Source: Balanoglossus misakiensis
Lineage: Eukaryota > Hemichordata
Direction: 5' to 3'
DNA: 64,000 nt
Assembly (NCBI GenBank): GCA_040954595.2
Contig: CM082596.2
Location: forward strand, 1,798,001 to 1,862,000
This document shows positions 12,284 through 27,200 of this stretch, in pieces. The notes under the pieces were generated by a model. It had not been told where the DNA came from. It made no database searches and saw only the letters and a program-made list of their open reading frames with translations. Position numbers and translations under genes: made by a program. Within the stretch, counting starts at the first letter, position 1. Every line of letters begins with the position of its first letter.

Positions 12284-15200
12284 CTAGATTCTCTCGAAGG
12301 CTCCGAAGCTTGTCATTGGTTTGTGTAACAAAGGTGGCCTCATTAAACCACCATCCGAATGAGTGCTGTAGTGGCTCTTTACTGATTCTGTGTCGTCGTT
12401 ATTCGTGTGGTAGTTCATGATTGGCGGTGGTGGTGAACGCCACTGTCTAATAGGTGAATGCCTCACTTGAAGACTGTACTGTAAGCGAGTCAAGACACAA
12501 CAGTGTGTTAATTCACAAGACAGTTTTTCCCAAACACAACAACTTTTATTGCTTGTTATTTAAACTTTGCCTGCATAAATTGATCGCACAGCTTTCCACC
12601 TGTTTATATAAAAGAGATTCGATGACAAATGTTGTTTACCGTGGTTGCTATCGTGTGACTAAACGTAACCAGTCTGGAAATTGCTGCCATTAAGTTCTTG
12701 GTTTCATTTATGGTACTATCGACCTATAAAAGAAAAGAAAAATATTACCATGATTGGAAAGTTATAGGCTTCACTTGATGGAAAACTGTCAGTGGAATCG
12801 AAAATGAAAGCGAAGCACTGAGAGGATGCTAAACAATCTATATGGCAGCAGAAATTCAACTTCTTGTGAGAAAGGTATTGCCCTCACCTTCGTGAAAGTG
12901 GCCACTTTGCCTGTAGTTGGAGACTTTGTTGTGAAGTGCAGCTGTTGACAGTATGTTGGGATCTTCTCCAGAAAGGACAAAAGTTCAATCTTGTGCGAGC
13001 CGTCTGGTATCCTTGAAGCAAATTCTTTGATGGTTCTGTACAGTTTGTTGCCTTCTTCAGCGAAATACTGGGTGAAAAAAAGATGCAGGGTTGATGGTCA
13101 TGAATGTGTAGAGGTCACAGGTTAATTATATATCTTGTGTCTCTTGTGGGTCATCTGGTGTCAAATGGGGTCGTGTGGGGTTCACAAGAAAAGCCCTGAT
13201 TGGTTGTTTGGCATCCTTCACAGGACATACATTGTGGTATTTTCTTGGATGTAGTCCTGGTCACAATCTTGCTGTTGTCTATGATCTGACCACGGTCACT
13301 CCACACATCTGACCTACCTCTGCCTGAGTGAAGAGATCCTGGGTGGTCTTCAATGGTCCTTCACCCCTCGTGAACAGATACATGGAATATGCCATACTGG
13401 ACATGTTTTTGGCTCTCTTCACAATATCGTTCTCTGGATCTTCCCATTTCTCAGCATCGGCGTCCAATTCGGATGTCATCAGCTTCATTTCAAGGCCTGC
13501 TTTGGCAATCTTGGCTTGTTCCTGTGATGTAAATATTGAGATTTATCAAATCAAGTTCCAGAAGGGAAATTTGCAGCCACAGTCATATACTGACATTACA
13601 CTTTAAGTCAAATGCCGTTCATGAAAGTCGATGAATCCATGCTTGTATTTTCCTATATGAAATGACTTTACACAAATGTACATATGTAATCATCCATGAA
13701 AATGTGATGTTGATAACAAAATAAAACCAACCTCTGGGTCAAGTTTGACAGGTTTAAGTGCTACAGTCTTCAGGGTAGTTCCATGTTTCTGAATAAAACA
13801 TAAAAGAACCACACAATGCATATAACTTTGAGGACATTATAAGAACAGTTTCACCACATTGCCCCTGACAACCTTCATTTAGATAATTTTCAATGTTTGT
13901 GATCTAAAAGTGACATTACTGCATTCTGAAAAATCTAGAGACAGACACACAGACACCACACAGACAGGGAGAGTACAGGCAAGATGATTAGGAAGAGCAA
14001 AAGTTTTTTTAGTTTTGCAAGCTAGTCTTTGGACTTCCTATGTGTTGCTGGCAGGTAGCTAGCATAAGACAGTTGATGAAAAATGAGACAATCACTTCTT
14101 TGATCTCGATATCAGGGTATCCATGCTGACAAGTTAGGTCATAGCATTTCAATATGATAGTCAAGAAAGGACCGCGGTTGCCAAGTGTGCACAGCAACAC
14201 TAGGAAAAGTCCAAGCTGGATAGACGCAAAGCAGTTAGAAACTCTTTCAAGTGACACTCCTGGTTTGTAAAAATTTGTTAAACTCATGGCGATTGGTTGC
14301 CAATTGTCCTACACACAAATTTATACCAATCATATGAAACTAAACAGTGAGTTTCATACAATGTATCATACAAAACAGGCATGCCACTTCAAGAGTATTA
14401 CCCAGCATTCACTTCACCTCCCCATCACTCAGTAACCCACACCTATACCGTAGCCCTACAGTTTGGGGTTTGCAGTTGGACTATTCTATGTAGACAAATA
14501 AACAGGGGTGAGCTTTTCTAATTCTCAGGAGTTACAACACAAGAAATGGGTGTACACACAGCTTTCATTCACCAGAACGAAAGACAATAATGGAAGTCAG
14601 AGTCAAACCAAAATGTCTGAACGCGTTTGTTTGTTATTTTGTTTTCATCAAATCTTGTGAACATGTCTAAAAGTTTTCTAACAATTATGGATGACAACAC
14701 ATCTATGAAAAAACAACTAGACAGCAACCACTGAAATCTAAATACAACTCAGAGTAGTAAATCTTCAATATAAGTCAAATTTCTTCTTGGATAAAACATT
14801 GCTCAGAATTCCCTTTGTAAAGCATGTGAGATTATGTCATAAATAAATCACTTTCAAACTTTTCAAGGAGTTACATCGATGCATAGATTTTCTCTATATG
14901 TTCGTTTTAACTAAAGTTACGGCAGAAAATTAGTGAGCAGACAGAATAGAGAGGAGATAAGTCAGTTTGTGAAAGAGCAGCACTATTTCTCATGTCTCTA
15001 CTACTTTGAAAAACATCATTACTTACAAAAGAACCATTATTCTGTGTATTTAGGATAAAAGTATAGCAATTGGGTTGACACATAGGGAAATACAGAAAAT
15101 AAAAGTTAGTGATGTGGATTTTGAAGGAGATAAAAAATATAACAAGATGCTGGGAGAAAAATGCGGAAAAATACCTGAACATAAATAAGGCTATGAGCAT

Positions 15201-18200
15201 GCTATTTGGAGAAATAAAAAATAAAATAAAAAAAGCATAAGGCAAAAAACAAGCAATAGTGAATAACTTATGTGCAAAATGAACATTACAACTATGCGCA
15301 AATTATAATTATAGGATGGCAGTATGTGCACATTACAGCAGGCAGAATAATTAACTGAAACATTAAAATTCCTAAATAATACTGAATGATATGATTATAA
15401 ATGCATGCAAATCTGAAATCAAACTAAACCAATAAATGATAACAATTGATGACACATGTGATGTATATGAAGTGTAATACTGAAAAATGACATTACATTA
15501 ATGCATCAGAAAATAAATTTTGAATAGTGGGCCATTCTTACGGGCTTTCATTCAGGTAGTAAATTTGCGTTATAATTTATAAGATGTGGTATAGTGTGGC
15601 CTGCTATGATATGATTTGTTTATGAAGCATACCGTCCAATGCTTTAGGTAAATAACTGCGGTCCCATGTTTATGGTTACTTTTACTTATGAATGGCAAAT
15701 GACATAAATGATTTTATTTCAAGTTGGGCATTTCATATCAGCTGTGGGGTAAAGCATGGTATGACTCCCTCAATGTTTTAAGTTACCATGAATGTTGTGT
15801 AATAAAACTGTAGGTGAACATTCAAGTAACGTTATCAATAATTGATATAAAAAAATCTCCAAGCAAACTACACAATACAAAGAAAATATCTCAGCAATCA
15901 AAAATTCAAATTCGCCCAACAATGCAGCAACTATATATTTCTGACCATACACCAAAACAACAACAGCAAAAATAGTCAGGAGTACTCACCCCAGGCCTTG
16001 GCAGTGACAGATACACTTGTTTATCACCTGTATGAGAAGAATGAAAGTTAAATAAACACAGTACATTACAGATGAATATTCAATAGTGATAGTCAGCTGT
16101 TGTAGATCAGGTCGCAAAACAAAGAAATCCTCCCAGAAGTGAAGCTGCACACAAAATGACATAGTCTTGACTACCATCTTCAAGGACACAAACGTACGTT
16201 CTCAAGACACTCACCAACTTTTCCTTGGCAGACTTCATTAATTTCTTTGACAAGCAAAGACAGATCATTGATCTGCAGTTCCCAAGCTTCAGAAAACACA
16301 TCAAGGTTCTCCTTGGCTATCTTGCTGGTCGGATGGATTGACAATGTTTGAGCAGCTGACACGATCTGTTGGGTATAGTGACATTCAGATTCAGATAGCG
16401 TTCGGATAGACTAGAGTTGTTGTCATGTAAATGTATGTGTTGTTGGCTTACCTGTGGTCCCAAAACTCTCATGTTACTCTCAGCGTGTTCTGCAGTGATC
16501 TGTAATGGCGAGTTGCCTGCTATGTGCCTCAGTAACCTACATGCCTGGAAATAGAACAATAAAAAAATCCATAAAATACCACACTTGATATGAATGTATT
16601 TCAGCAAGAGAAAGTCTTAAAAGTTGTCGATATTCCAAAAAGCAAATTCCATCCAATTCTACCTACCTCTTGCAGCTGTTCCGTATGCTCTGAAAATTTG
16701 ATTGAATATTCTTCCACTTTGTCCAGGTCACCCGCGACTCCTCCGTTCTTCATCGTTGTCAATAAATCATGGTCTTCGTTGTTCTGGAAGATTTCTGAGG
16801 CTTGGTCTAAGGCTGTGTCTTGTAACTACAGGGGAAAGCATGAGTCAGGGGAGACCACTAGATGGTGCTATACCACTCTCCATAAACTCTCCATTATGCA
16901 TTGACAGTTGAAGAAACATTATTTGAAGAAAGCTTTCTGGACATTATTATTTCGGATATGACTTTATTCCTTCAGAGAGATTTTAAATAGTCCTTCACCT
17001 GTTTCTTGAGGTCTTGGGTTATTCTGCACATTTTGATAATCGCAGTTTCTAGATCTTCAGTCGGATGCATGCAGTCATTCCTCTCCTGAAAGATTACAGA
17101 GAAGCTGTCATTTTAAAGACATGAAAACATCCTAACAAAATATTTTTAGTGCCTTGGGTGTGAAATGTTTAACCGTATGGAATTGATTGAAGGAGCTACA
17201 TAACTCTTCAATTGTTCAATCGCAGTTTATCTGTGAACAGCTAATCTTGTTCAGTGTCTCTTGTGTTGGCACTATCAGTATTACAATCTGTTTGCGATCC
17301 AATACTGGGTAATCACGCCAAGAGAAACCTCTCATTACGACTTCTATTGATTCACAAAATTTCTAATTTCCTGTAGTGTGAATAATTGTCCTTGATTATA
17401 TATTGGTTTTCTTGTCCACTTCCGTGTATACGCTGATCTAACTGCAAACGCTGCAGCTGTTTCATAAATAATTTGTGAATGAATGAATGAAGAATGAATG
17501 AGTGAATGAATGTATGTGTGTATGTGTGTGTGTGTGCGTGTGTGTGTTTGTACAGTAAGAAGAGGCATCATTATGTACAAATGTATGCATGTGCATACAA
17601 TACCTTGCTTTAATATTATTAATATTCCTCTGGCATTAGCAAATAATCCCTGTGCATATTACTTCCTTTCATTCATAATTGCAACCTTGAATGTCACTTG
17701 TAATCACTCAGATAATTTATGATTATACTTCCAGTGTTTTCATGACAGCCCACAGCAATTATACTTACAATTGATACCCCTAACTTGGCTAAAGTGTGCA
17801 ACTCCATCTTGGCCCTATCACAGTACGACAGTATTTTCTCTCGGTGTTCATGGGAAGTGTAGGCGGAGTCTGTGAAATCTTGGGTTGCATCGATGATTTG
17901 ATCTAAGGCACGAACTAATTTGTCCCTACTTGGGGAGTCTGCCTGTGTGACTCGTGATAATTCGACAAGATCCTGTAAGAGAGACAAGAATGCACCAAAT
18001 ATCAGCCAATGATCACATAATCAACTTTTCAAACAGCACGAAAAGTGAATACACATGTATCCCTATTTCGTGTTTAAAACAATATTGAGAGGGATAAAAC
18101 TCACTGTGAAATCTTTAAGTAAGTTGTGCATAATGAGCAGAGAAGAAGGCCCATTTTGTCTGGTGTGGTCATCTGTGACAACACAGTAGATCATGTCTAG

Positions 18201-21200
18201 TGCTCGTCTCATGTGACTGAAAACACCATCGCGGTTCTCCTTGGCTGATTCACAGTCTGGATGTCGGAGACACGTCTGTGGAGTAAAACAAAAATTGACA
18301 TGCTTCATTTAATTCATTAATACTGATCATTTGAAAGCTTACAATTTTATTTCTTATCTCTTGTCTTAATAACTATGTGGCCTTACAGAGGAGTACGACT
18401 CGAAGCATTGTCATTTACACATGGATGCATGTATGGACAGATGGCTGGATGGACAAATAGCATACCATTTCAATCAAAAAAGTCATTAGTTCTAATGAAG
18501 TATAAAAAAACTATCTCTACTTGTATAATAAGTGACAGTGTGTTTAGCTAATTCTACTGCTGGGTATTGGACAAGGCAGTTTCCCGATTGAAGTGTACAC
18601 CGAGTGTGACGTTTTAAAGTGACTCACTTTACATGATGTTAGTAACATCATGGTGGATTTCTCCAACACTGCTCTAGCTGCTCCCATTTTGGCCCTGAGT
18701 TTCTCATCTTTCAGATCCTGCAAAAAATAATGATAATCTTTAGATAAACCATCATCTGTTCATGCTTTCCCCAGTACAGTTACAGACCACACCACCTTAG
18801 GCACTAATTTCTCCCTGTCAAGACTCAATTGAATATTTTTTAATGAAAACCACTCCAATCAATTGATTTTACTGCACGACAAGAATACTGGGCAAAGTGA
18901 CAAACTTTTAGTTTTGTCTTTTCAGCTGCAGCTACAGAGATTGGAATCTCAGCTGCACACACTTACAGAACAAGTACATCTAAGGAGCTCACACAAAACG
19001 ATTCTATCATGTTGACAGTGTTCTTGCCAAGGGCAAATATCTGTGTTCCTATACAGCTTGGTATCAGTGTCTGACTGATAATTCATTTCAGTGATTTCAA
19101 TTGGCCGACTAGCCCTCAGGTTACGAACTCCTTCAAATCTGATACCAATCTCTGCCCAGTGTGTGACAACTTTATCCCCCAAATTAACGCTAGTGTTGAA
19201 GTATTGCCAGAAGGCAGAGACAGTCTGCAAACTGAAATGAACTGATACCATCCCTCCACCAGAGGGCGTCCTGCAAAACCTACACGTATTCTTGTAAGAT
19301 GTTCACAATGACATGGTTCAACGGATACATGAATTTATACTCACGTTTTGTCGATCTCCTGTGAGGTGTGCTAACTCCACCATTTCACTTCCAAACTGAC
19401 TAAACGCTTGAACAAAATCTGTAAAATTACTGACTGACTCCAACTTATTGAGACTAGCAGACACCTGTGGAATCAAGAGATACTTATTACTGTTAGCTGT
19501 AAAGTAAAGTACTAGTAATATCCCTTTAAATACACATTCCACGTACTGCGAATTCAAACAAGATTTCAGGTACATGATGTAATAGAGGGGTCATGAAGTC
19601 TCCAAACACTGTGTAATTATTTCAATACATTTCACTGTTTCACGTCATATTCACGCAATATCCACATTTCATCAATTTAACAATAATTCTGACTTGTGAA
19701 GTGTGCATGTGCAACTCAACAGAGGTATGTGTCGTTAAACCACTACATCAATTTTGAACTATGTCAACAAATTACTCAATCTGTGGTCAAGAGAAGCATG
19801 GCTCAAAGAATAGCACTGTAATTGTAATCACAATATCGTGCCACAATTTGAAGGCATTCTAATCTCACATATGGCACCCACTATCCTCACACACACAAAA
19901 ATCAACTTACCTTATCTTTTGCTTTGAGTAATTGTTTAACTACAACTCTATCAGCTAACAGTAATACTCTGGTCACAGCTGATAACAATCCCCTGGCTGC
20001 CCGAACCATCGAGCTTTTCTCTGTGTAATTGAGGGCTTGCCCACTTTCGTCGTACTGAACATCCGTTAATTTTGCAATATTTTGACCTGAAAATGGAACA
20101 AGCCTTTTTATGTAACTCCTTGCAACAGTGTCATTAAACTTCAGTCAAAGGACTTTCCTAAACTGGCCTTTATTGACAGGTGGCCTTTATAGACAGGTCA
20201 ACTGCACAGGGACTGTAACAATGTGGCCACTATACAGAGGTGACCACTATATAGAGGTGACCACTATACAGAGATGACCACTATACAGAGGAGGCCACTA
20301 TATAGAGGTGACCGCTATATAGAGGTGACCACTAACACAGGTTTGACTGTATTCAAAACATAATCCTCACCAGCCGTTCTTGCTTCCCTGCAAGCATCCA
20401 GCATTTCATCTTTGATGTCATTGTTGTCATTGTCAACAGCGATAGCTTCCCCAACCCGGACAAATCTCTCCACGGCGATGTTGACAGCTTGTCCAACATC
20501 CACGACCGCTTTCGTTGCTTTTTCCGACTTCTTGGCCTTCTCTTTGTGGTTGACTAGCGTTGTTATCTGTAATTAGCAAGACACTTTCATTAGCTTGAAG
20601 TTCAAAAGTCAGAGTTAATGAAATCACACAAAGGAACTGCTTCTCTTATTCATTAACAAGTATCCTGACCACGCCTTCATAACTTGAATGGCTTTTGTCT
20701 GATATACTTTTAGAAAATATATGAAGTATGGGCTACATTGATCTAACAAATGCAACATGTTCAAATTGAAAAAAAGTATAAAGATTGAAACAAAATGCCA
20801 CAGACTGAAACTGCTGTTTGACAGAAACCACCTTTGGATGGGCTTACTGGCAATTCTTAAGCAATCCATCTTTTATCTGTCAATCAAGCACTCGTTTGTG
20901 TATTTTACTCCTCGACACTCATTAGCGGTTGATAAAACCTGAAAAACTGTAACCATGGCAATATCTGAATGAGCGGCAACAACAAGGGAACTGTCGATGA
21001 AAAGGGACGGATTTCTGAGCATTTGCGGCGTTCTCAGCAATTTCTGATGAGAGGTGGAATATTTACAAAGGAAAGTCTAGTGAAATTTTGGGTGAATGGG
21101 TGATTGAGCGAGAATAAATACTGCTCCAGGGGAAAAACGTGATCAATGAGTAAAACGGGCAAATATAATTCATCAGAATGCAAGGCCCGCTAGTCGGCAT

Positions 21201-24200
21201 CGGTACTACAGTAACAACGCTGACAGAACCTCGGTTTGCCAACATTTGAAAATGACAGAGTTGTATGTCAGAGCAAACGCAGCCAGGCGCCAGACAGTTT
21301 ATATGACTGGACTTGGTGGAAAGTAAAGATGCAGTATAAAACAGGCAGCTAACTTTTCATCAGTAAAAGTCAGGCTGATTCCTTTGAGACAAATTATTCT
21401 TTCGTATTTTACATGTTAACTGCAGAGAATATGATAATAGATGAAAATGATAACTGAGAGAAGAGAGCAAGGATCATAATGTTTATATTGAATATTCACA
21501 CATCAAATTATGGATAATGACTTTTGAACTGAAACACGATCAGGAGGAATGTTTTACAGCGCATGGCAACTGTGTCATTTTTGTTAAAAGTCAAAACAGA
21601 TACCATCTCATTGAATACAGTCCAACTCTTTAGCAATTTACTTTTACCGTACTCTCTTGAGATTTACTTATAGTTTATTCAAGATTGTGCATGAATGTTT
21701 AACATCCACTAAAGTGATGTCAAAGTGTTAGACTTTCTTTACAAGATCAATTCTGTGCAGAGCTGACCTTTTTCTTGAAATTGCAAATCGCTCAGGTCAG
21801 GAATCTGAATTGAAAGTTAAGAGCTGATGACAAAACCCTTTGTGAAGAGTCTGGAAAATTAAAAGCTCATGTAAATCTTTGATTAAGGTGGCCTTCAACA
21901 AATCAAACTTCAACACGTTTGAATTTGCAAATTCTGTAAAACAGGTCATTTTTTCCCATTTCACCTTGGAAAGGAAGGAGATCTTGCGATGAGTCATTCA
22001 CTGAAGCTGCGTCTCAAATGAGAAAACACAAGGTTTCTTTGAAGATTTCGCTTACTAGCCATGAATCACATGTGCACCGTGGATGTCGATAAACTTCTGA
22101 GTCACAGCTCACATGCATAATCTAGAAAGAGCAAAGTTGCCGCTACACATGCACAGTACGGAAAATCAGAAATTCCTGAAGTAACTGTTTTCAGATTTTC
22201 CAAGAAATAATCAAGGAAGACAGATCTTCATGTTGACAGGAGTTACTTTCTTGGAAACTCCTTACGACAGTGGCGGTGTCTAAGATGAAAATTTCACATG
22301 TATATGCAGGAAAAAATAACCCGCAGGGTTAGAAACACAAAAACTACATTAAAGTAATGAAGTCATAAATTTTCCATAAATAAGACATCAGAACTTCTTC
22401 GAAGACAAATTGTATTTAATTATTCTGCTTATATTAGGAAGTGGCATTAACAAGGAACAGTGTCCCTGACTGTAAATTATCACTCTTGTTTAGCATCAAC
22501 CGAAAAGTCCTTGCCATCGACTGAATACATCGATACATACACACACACGTTTCATATTTATGGATCAATAACGTGATAAAAGAATCTTCATCATTGCAGT
22601 CTTATCACCGACTATCCCCCTGAGGTCATTCTCTCCATCATTCATAACTTATCCTCTATGCCATCCACCTGCAGAGTTTGACAGAACACAATGAATTTTC
22701 ATGAAGCGATATGTTGATACGGATAGTTTTACAGCGGTGCGCTGAAGCTCAGAATGCTTTATCATCCAGTGTCTGGTGCAGAGATATGAATAATCGATGT
22801 GCGGTTTTTCAGTTGCGTACAAATGATAAATTGAAGATGCAATCTTCAAGTGACCTTCTGCACTGTTTCTTGTGTAATGGGTGTTTTTCTCACGAATGCT
22901 AAATAATACTGAGATATTAAAAGGTGCCTTTCTGTGCCCAGTGTCCATTGTTTCATTAACAAACAATCCTCAACTTATAAACACATTCTGAGTGAAAGTC
23001 GTGTGATGTTAAGATGATTTCACACAATTTAGAATGAATCGATCAGACTCACATTATGAGGAACACAGAGCTAGCAGCTGTGTCTGTTTGTGTTTATGGT
23101 ACATGTATGTGTATGGGATAAATGTATGCATAAAATTCTATAAAATATAAAATAAGAAGCTATCAGGGTCTGAGCGTAAACTTCTGCATCTAGTTTTGTT
23201 TGTCTCTGATCGGTTCCCTTCCTGTACCCTGGATAAGGTTATCAAAATGTCACTGAAACAATTATCCAGCCATCGCCCACTTTACGCCAAGATTGAACCA
23301 GCAACATATGAAAGTCAACAATACAAAGCATTTCCTATGAATAACAGGGAGCATCAATATCAATAAATCATTTAATGAACTTTTAATTAAACACCTATCT
23401 ATTCGAATAACCCTCGTACAAAGTCCACACTTGTGACAGAATTAAGTTTACACTGAAACTAACGATACAATGAATCTTTTCTATCAGGGTAATTAATTTT
23501 GTTTTCCCCTTTCTCGTACATAATACACTGGATATAAATATTTTTTAATAACCTAATTGATTTTCCCCCTGTAGATTAGTAAATTGCACTGTGTTTTCCT
23601 TAGTGGTGAGTTTTTCTTGGCAAGAAAGATATGGTCATCACTGTAATCACTTATTTATGACAAGTGCAGTAAATTGATATTTTTTGCCCTTTAAAATGAG
23701 GGTTCATTTCTTGATATTTATCCAACGGTAATTTGATATCGCGCATTGAAAATGAAAAAAAGGAAGAAAGCAAGTCAATGTCAATGATACAGTCCCCACT
23801 GAGTCGAGAGATTATGAAATCAACGAAGAAAATCATGGTTGAATAAAGGTTAATACTGTGGTAGTCAACTATAAAACGTTCGGTTAAAAAATATAAAAGA
23901 CTCTGAACCCAGAATTCTGAAACAATGATCTATAAATTATGAACCATGACTGAATCCGTTTTCTAAGAAATCAGGCAAAGTCTGCTGATCTTGTTTCCAG
24001 GGGCAGTGTTTCAGTTGTATCTGTCATGGTGCAGGTACCATTGCCAGTCGATCGCTTCCCATTGTGCCTCAGCATATCAAATCTAAACTAAATATTGCCT
24101 CCACAAAAAAACCCAGATAAAGCCATACATATTAGAAATCAGAATCGTGACAACTCAGAAATGACAGTAATTATCCTGTCCAATTCACTAAATGGAAGAA

Positions 24201-27200
24201 ATATGCTGCGGCAATGTTTAAAAGTCAGTTCAATTCAAACCATCCATTTATTTTTCTCAATTCCAGTCAGTCCACTTTGCATGATATGACATACACATGT
24301 AGATTGTCATAATTCTTTTGATGTTCAAATATCAGAGAGAATTGAATTTTGTCTGCACATAGTCAGACTGTCCATTTTCATTAAAGGTGAATTCAAATGC
24401 CAATCCGAATATATCTCTTTTATGAATTCAGTTATTATATTCTTCTGTCCCTATAAATCTCATTTCACTTTCAGTTCCTCATCTACAGAAATTGCCAACT
24501 GGTATTTATAGCAGAATTTCTTATAATTTCTAAATATGATTCAGTCATTGTCTGTAATTTTCATCCGGGAGACACGATGTCCAGTTGCTGATTAAGTTCA
24601 CAAAACTTTTCTTCCTGTTTCTGTTTCAAGTCTGGTTACCATAGTGATTCATTTAATGTAGCTATAGTGATTAATCTATTAATCCATGTGTACTTTGCGC
24701 TACTTATCCAAAGATAATCTTTATAATTGAGTTGCTGATAGGTATCTGGCAATCATTGAATAGTAAGATTGGGATCAGAGACATCTGCTGATGGGTTGGC
24801 GACATGGCTATCTATAACGAACTGAGACAGTTAAAATGATGAGGTAATCAAAGGCAGAACACCACTGTGATATCTATAGACTATCTCACACTGAAATTAC
24901 AATTATTATTATTAGGTGATTGTGGAAATGATGGTCAAATGGCATGAATCCAAGTCACACATGCTGAGAATTCCAACTGGCTTCGACAATAATGTCGATT
25001 TTTCTGGTATATGACTGTAGACTAATGAAAGTTGCTGCTAAATCTTTTGAATTCTAAGATACTAGTATGTATTTGAATTTCAATGGCTGACATAATGAAA
25101 ACACTAATAACATTCTTTCTACGTCAGAAATATTATGTTTTTTTCCCCAAGTGAAAAAAGCAGAAGCTTGATTACAAGAGATACATACATGTACATTGAT
25201 TTCCGAAAGGTTTTCAGGAAATGAAATTGATTAGAGACAGACAATACTACATGCTTATTGATTTCGGTGATTTTCACCCAACACTCCCAAATAAGCTGAT
25301 GAGCTGTACATTCTTAGAGTGGCTTTCTCCTCATTTCTCTTCAATTACTACTCAGTCGAATAAGATCTTTCATATCGATGCAAATATACCAAGACTGAAT
25401 TGTGTTCGCATGACAACACCCTTAACAAATCACAGAAACCACTCCGTTACATCAACACTTTTAATGTCATGGCATTCAAAAACAGATGAGTGTGACAATT
25501 TCCTCAGTGTGAGCTGGTTGCAATATTGATGATCCGATCTATCAGTGAGATGAGGAAATGAAAGATGCCATTTGAATGTATCCATGGCAGTCACTTTCAA
25601 TTCTGGGCATGATAGTTTTGCTTCCAAGACTCAATTGGACTGCACAATGTTGAATTAAAATGATAACATATTAAACACACATTTTAGAAAAAGAGTAATA
25701 CTTGATCTGACATCCACAAATGTCCCTATTGATCAGTGAATCTATGAACTGGATTTTCAAGCATTTTCATTTTGAACAAATATGACCACATGGGGAAAAT
25801 ACCAGTTAATAACTGCCTTATCTGTTGAATTTATGAATGTTTGACTGACACAGCTGCATCAATATGTCATTAATTTCCCAACGAAGACACTTGACAACAC
25901 TTCTAACTGTCTTGTCACTTTCCACTCCCTGGTGACTTGAATGAAAGCAAGGTTCACCGCAGCTCAGCTGGTTCACAATTAGAATGAAGAATTAATAACG
26001 TCTTGCAAGATAATTCTAAGATTTCAGAACATGCTGGTTTTGCATGACCCTTAAAACAGTGTAGTTTGAGGCTTCTCCCCAGGCACATCGGCTCTGCATG
26101 AGGCAAGACTATCAGACAATAATCTTTCAGAAATCTTGCCTTTCTCTCCCATGAGGAGACTGAAATTGAGGTAGGATTACAGTAATACTGGACAGCAGAC
26201 AAATGTGCCCCTTCAGAACAGACAGGCAAAAATCATCGTGTTTGTTAATTAAAGGCCACAATGGGCTCCAATTCTTCATATTATTTTCATATTTCTTAAA
26301 ACTAAAATTATGTACAAGCAGTAAAGGGTATACAAGTATTATTATCTACCGTACTTTCATGTATTGACCTGAGCACCTGAGCTTTGTTTTTTTAGAAATA
26401 ATCCTTGATAGAAATTGCACAACTTCAAGACTTCCAAATAGGGAAACGAATAAATAATATTCTCATGAATTTAAACTAGAAACTTCAACCAAGACATTCT
26501 GGCGATCACGTTGCTTAATCTTCCCAATTACCTCCTTTTCGCAAACTGTCTTGCCAGAGAAATACCGCCGTAATTTCATACCCTTGCACACTGGGACGCC
26601 ACCTGCTCTCCGGCAGAATTTCCATCATTTTCGTATGAATTGACAATTTATCAATTTTCCGCTCCAGAGGAATCCTTGAGAGTTGGGTGATGGCAAGGGT
26701 ACAGATACACGTGTGTGCGAAGGGAGCAAACTTTCTTGCATATAAAACACTTCATCTCGGACAATCGCTCCAGTTGACTGATTTTCAGGGAAGTTCACAT
26801 CTTCCCTGGAGACGCCTGACAACCTGCACCGGCAAACTTGTCTTTGTCAAAATGATTTAACTGAGCCATAGCTTTGTTTCGCTCTTGAGCTTACTCGTAC
26901 ATGTAATTACAGGTACATGTAGATACAGAAAGTAGCAAGTACCACACATTATATGTATTCAGTTGTCAAAAAAACGACAATTAAGAATTTGAAAATGCGA
27001 GGCTAGACAGGGATTTGAGGTTCGTGGTAGTGTCGCACTAGTCGCTAAGAGTGATTCTCGTCAGCGTAGAGCTGTCTCCCAGCGCTGATTGCATCAATTT
27101 GTATTTGGAGAGGGAGTCACCACCTTTCACACGTTTGCACAGCGTTAATCATTTCAGAAGCAGAAAATGATGAATCGTGAACAGTGGATGAGAATATAAT

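Noticed and set aside
14009-14287. 92-codon minus-strand frame in CTNNAL1 intron 12, considered as an extra exon
   Set aside because: The alpha-catulin sequence is continuous without it, phases already match and no similarity is visible.
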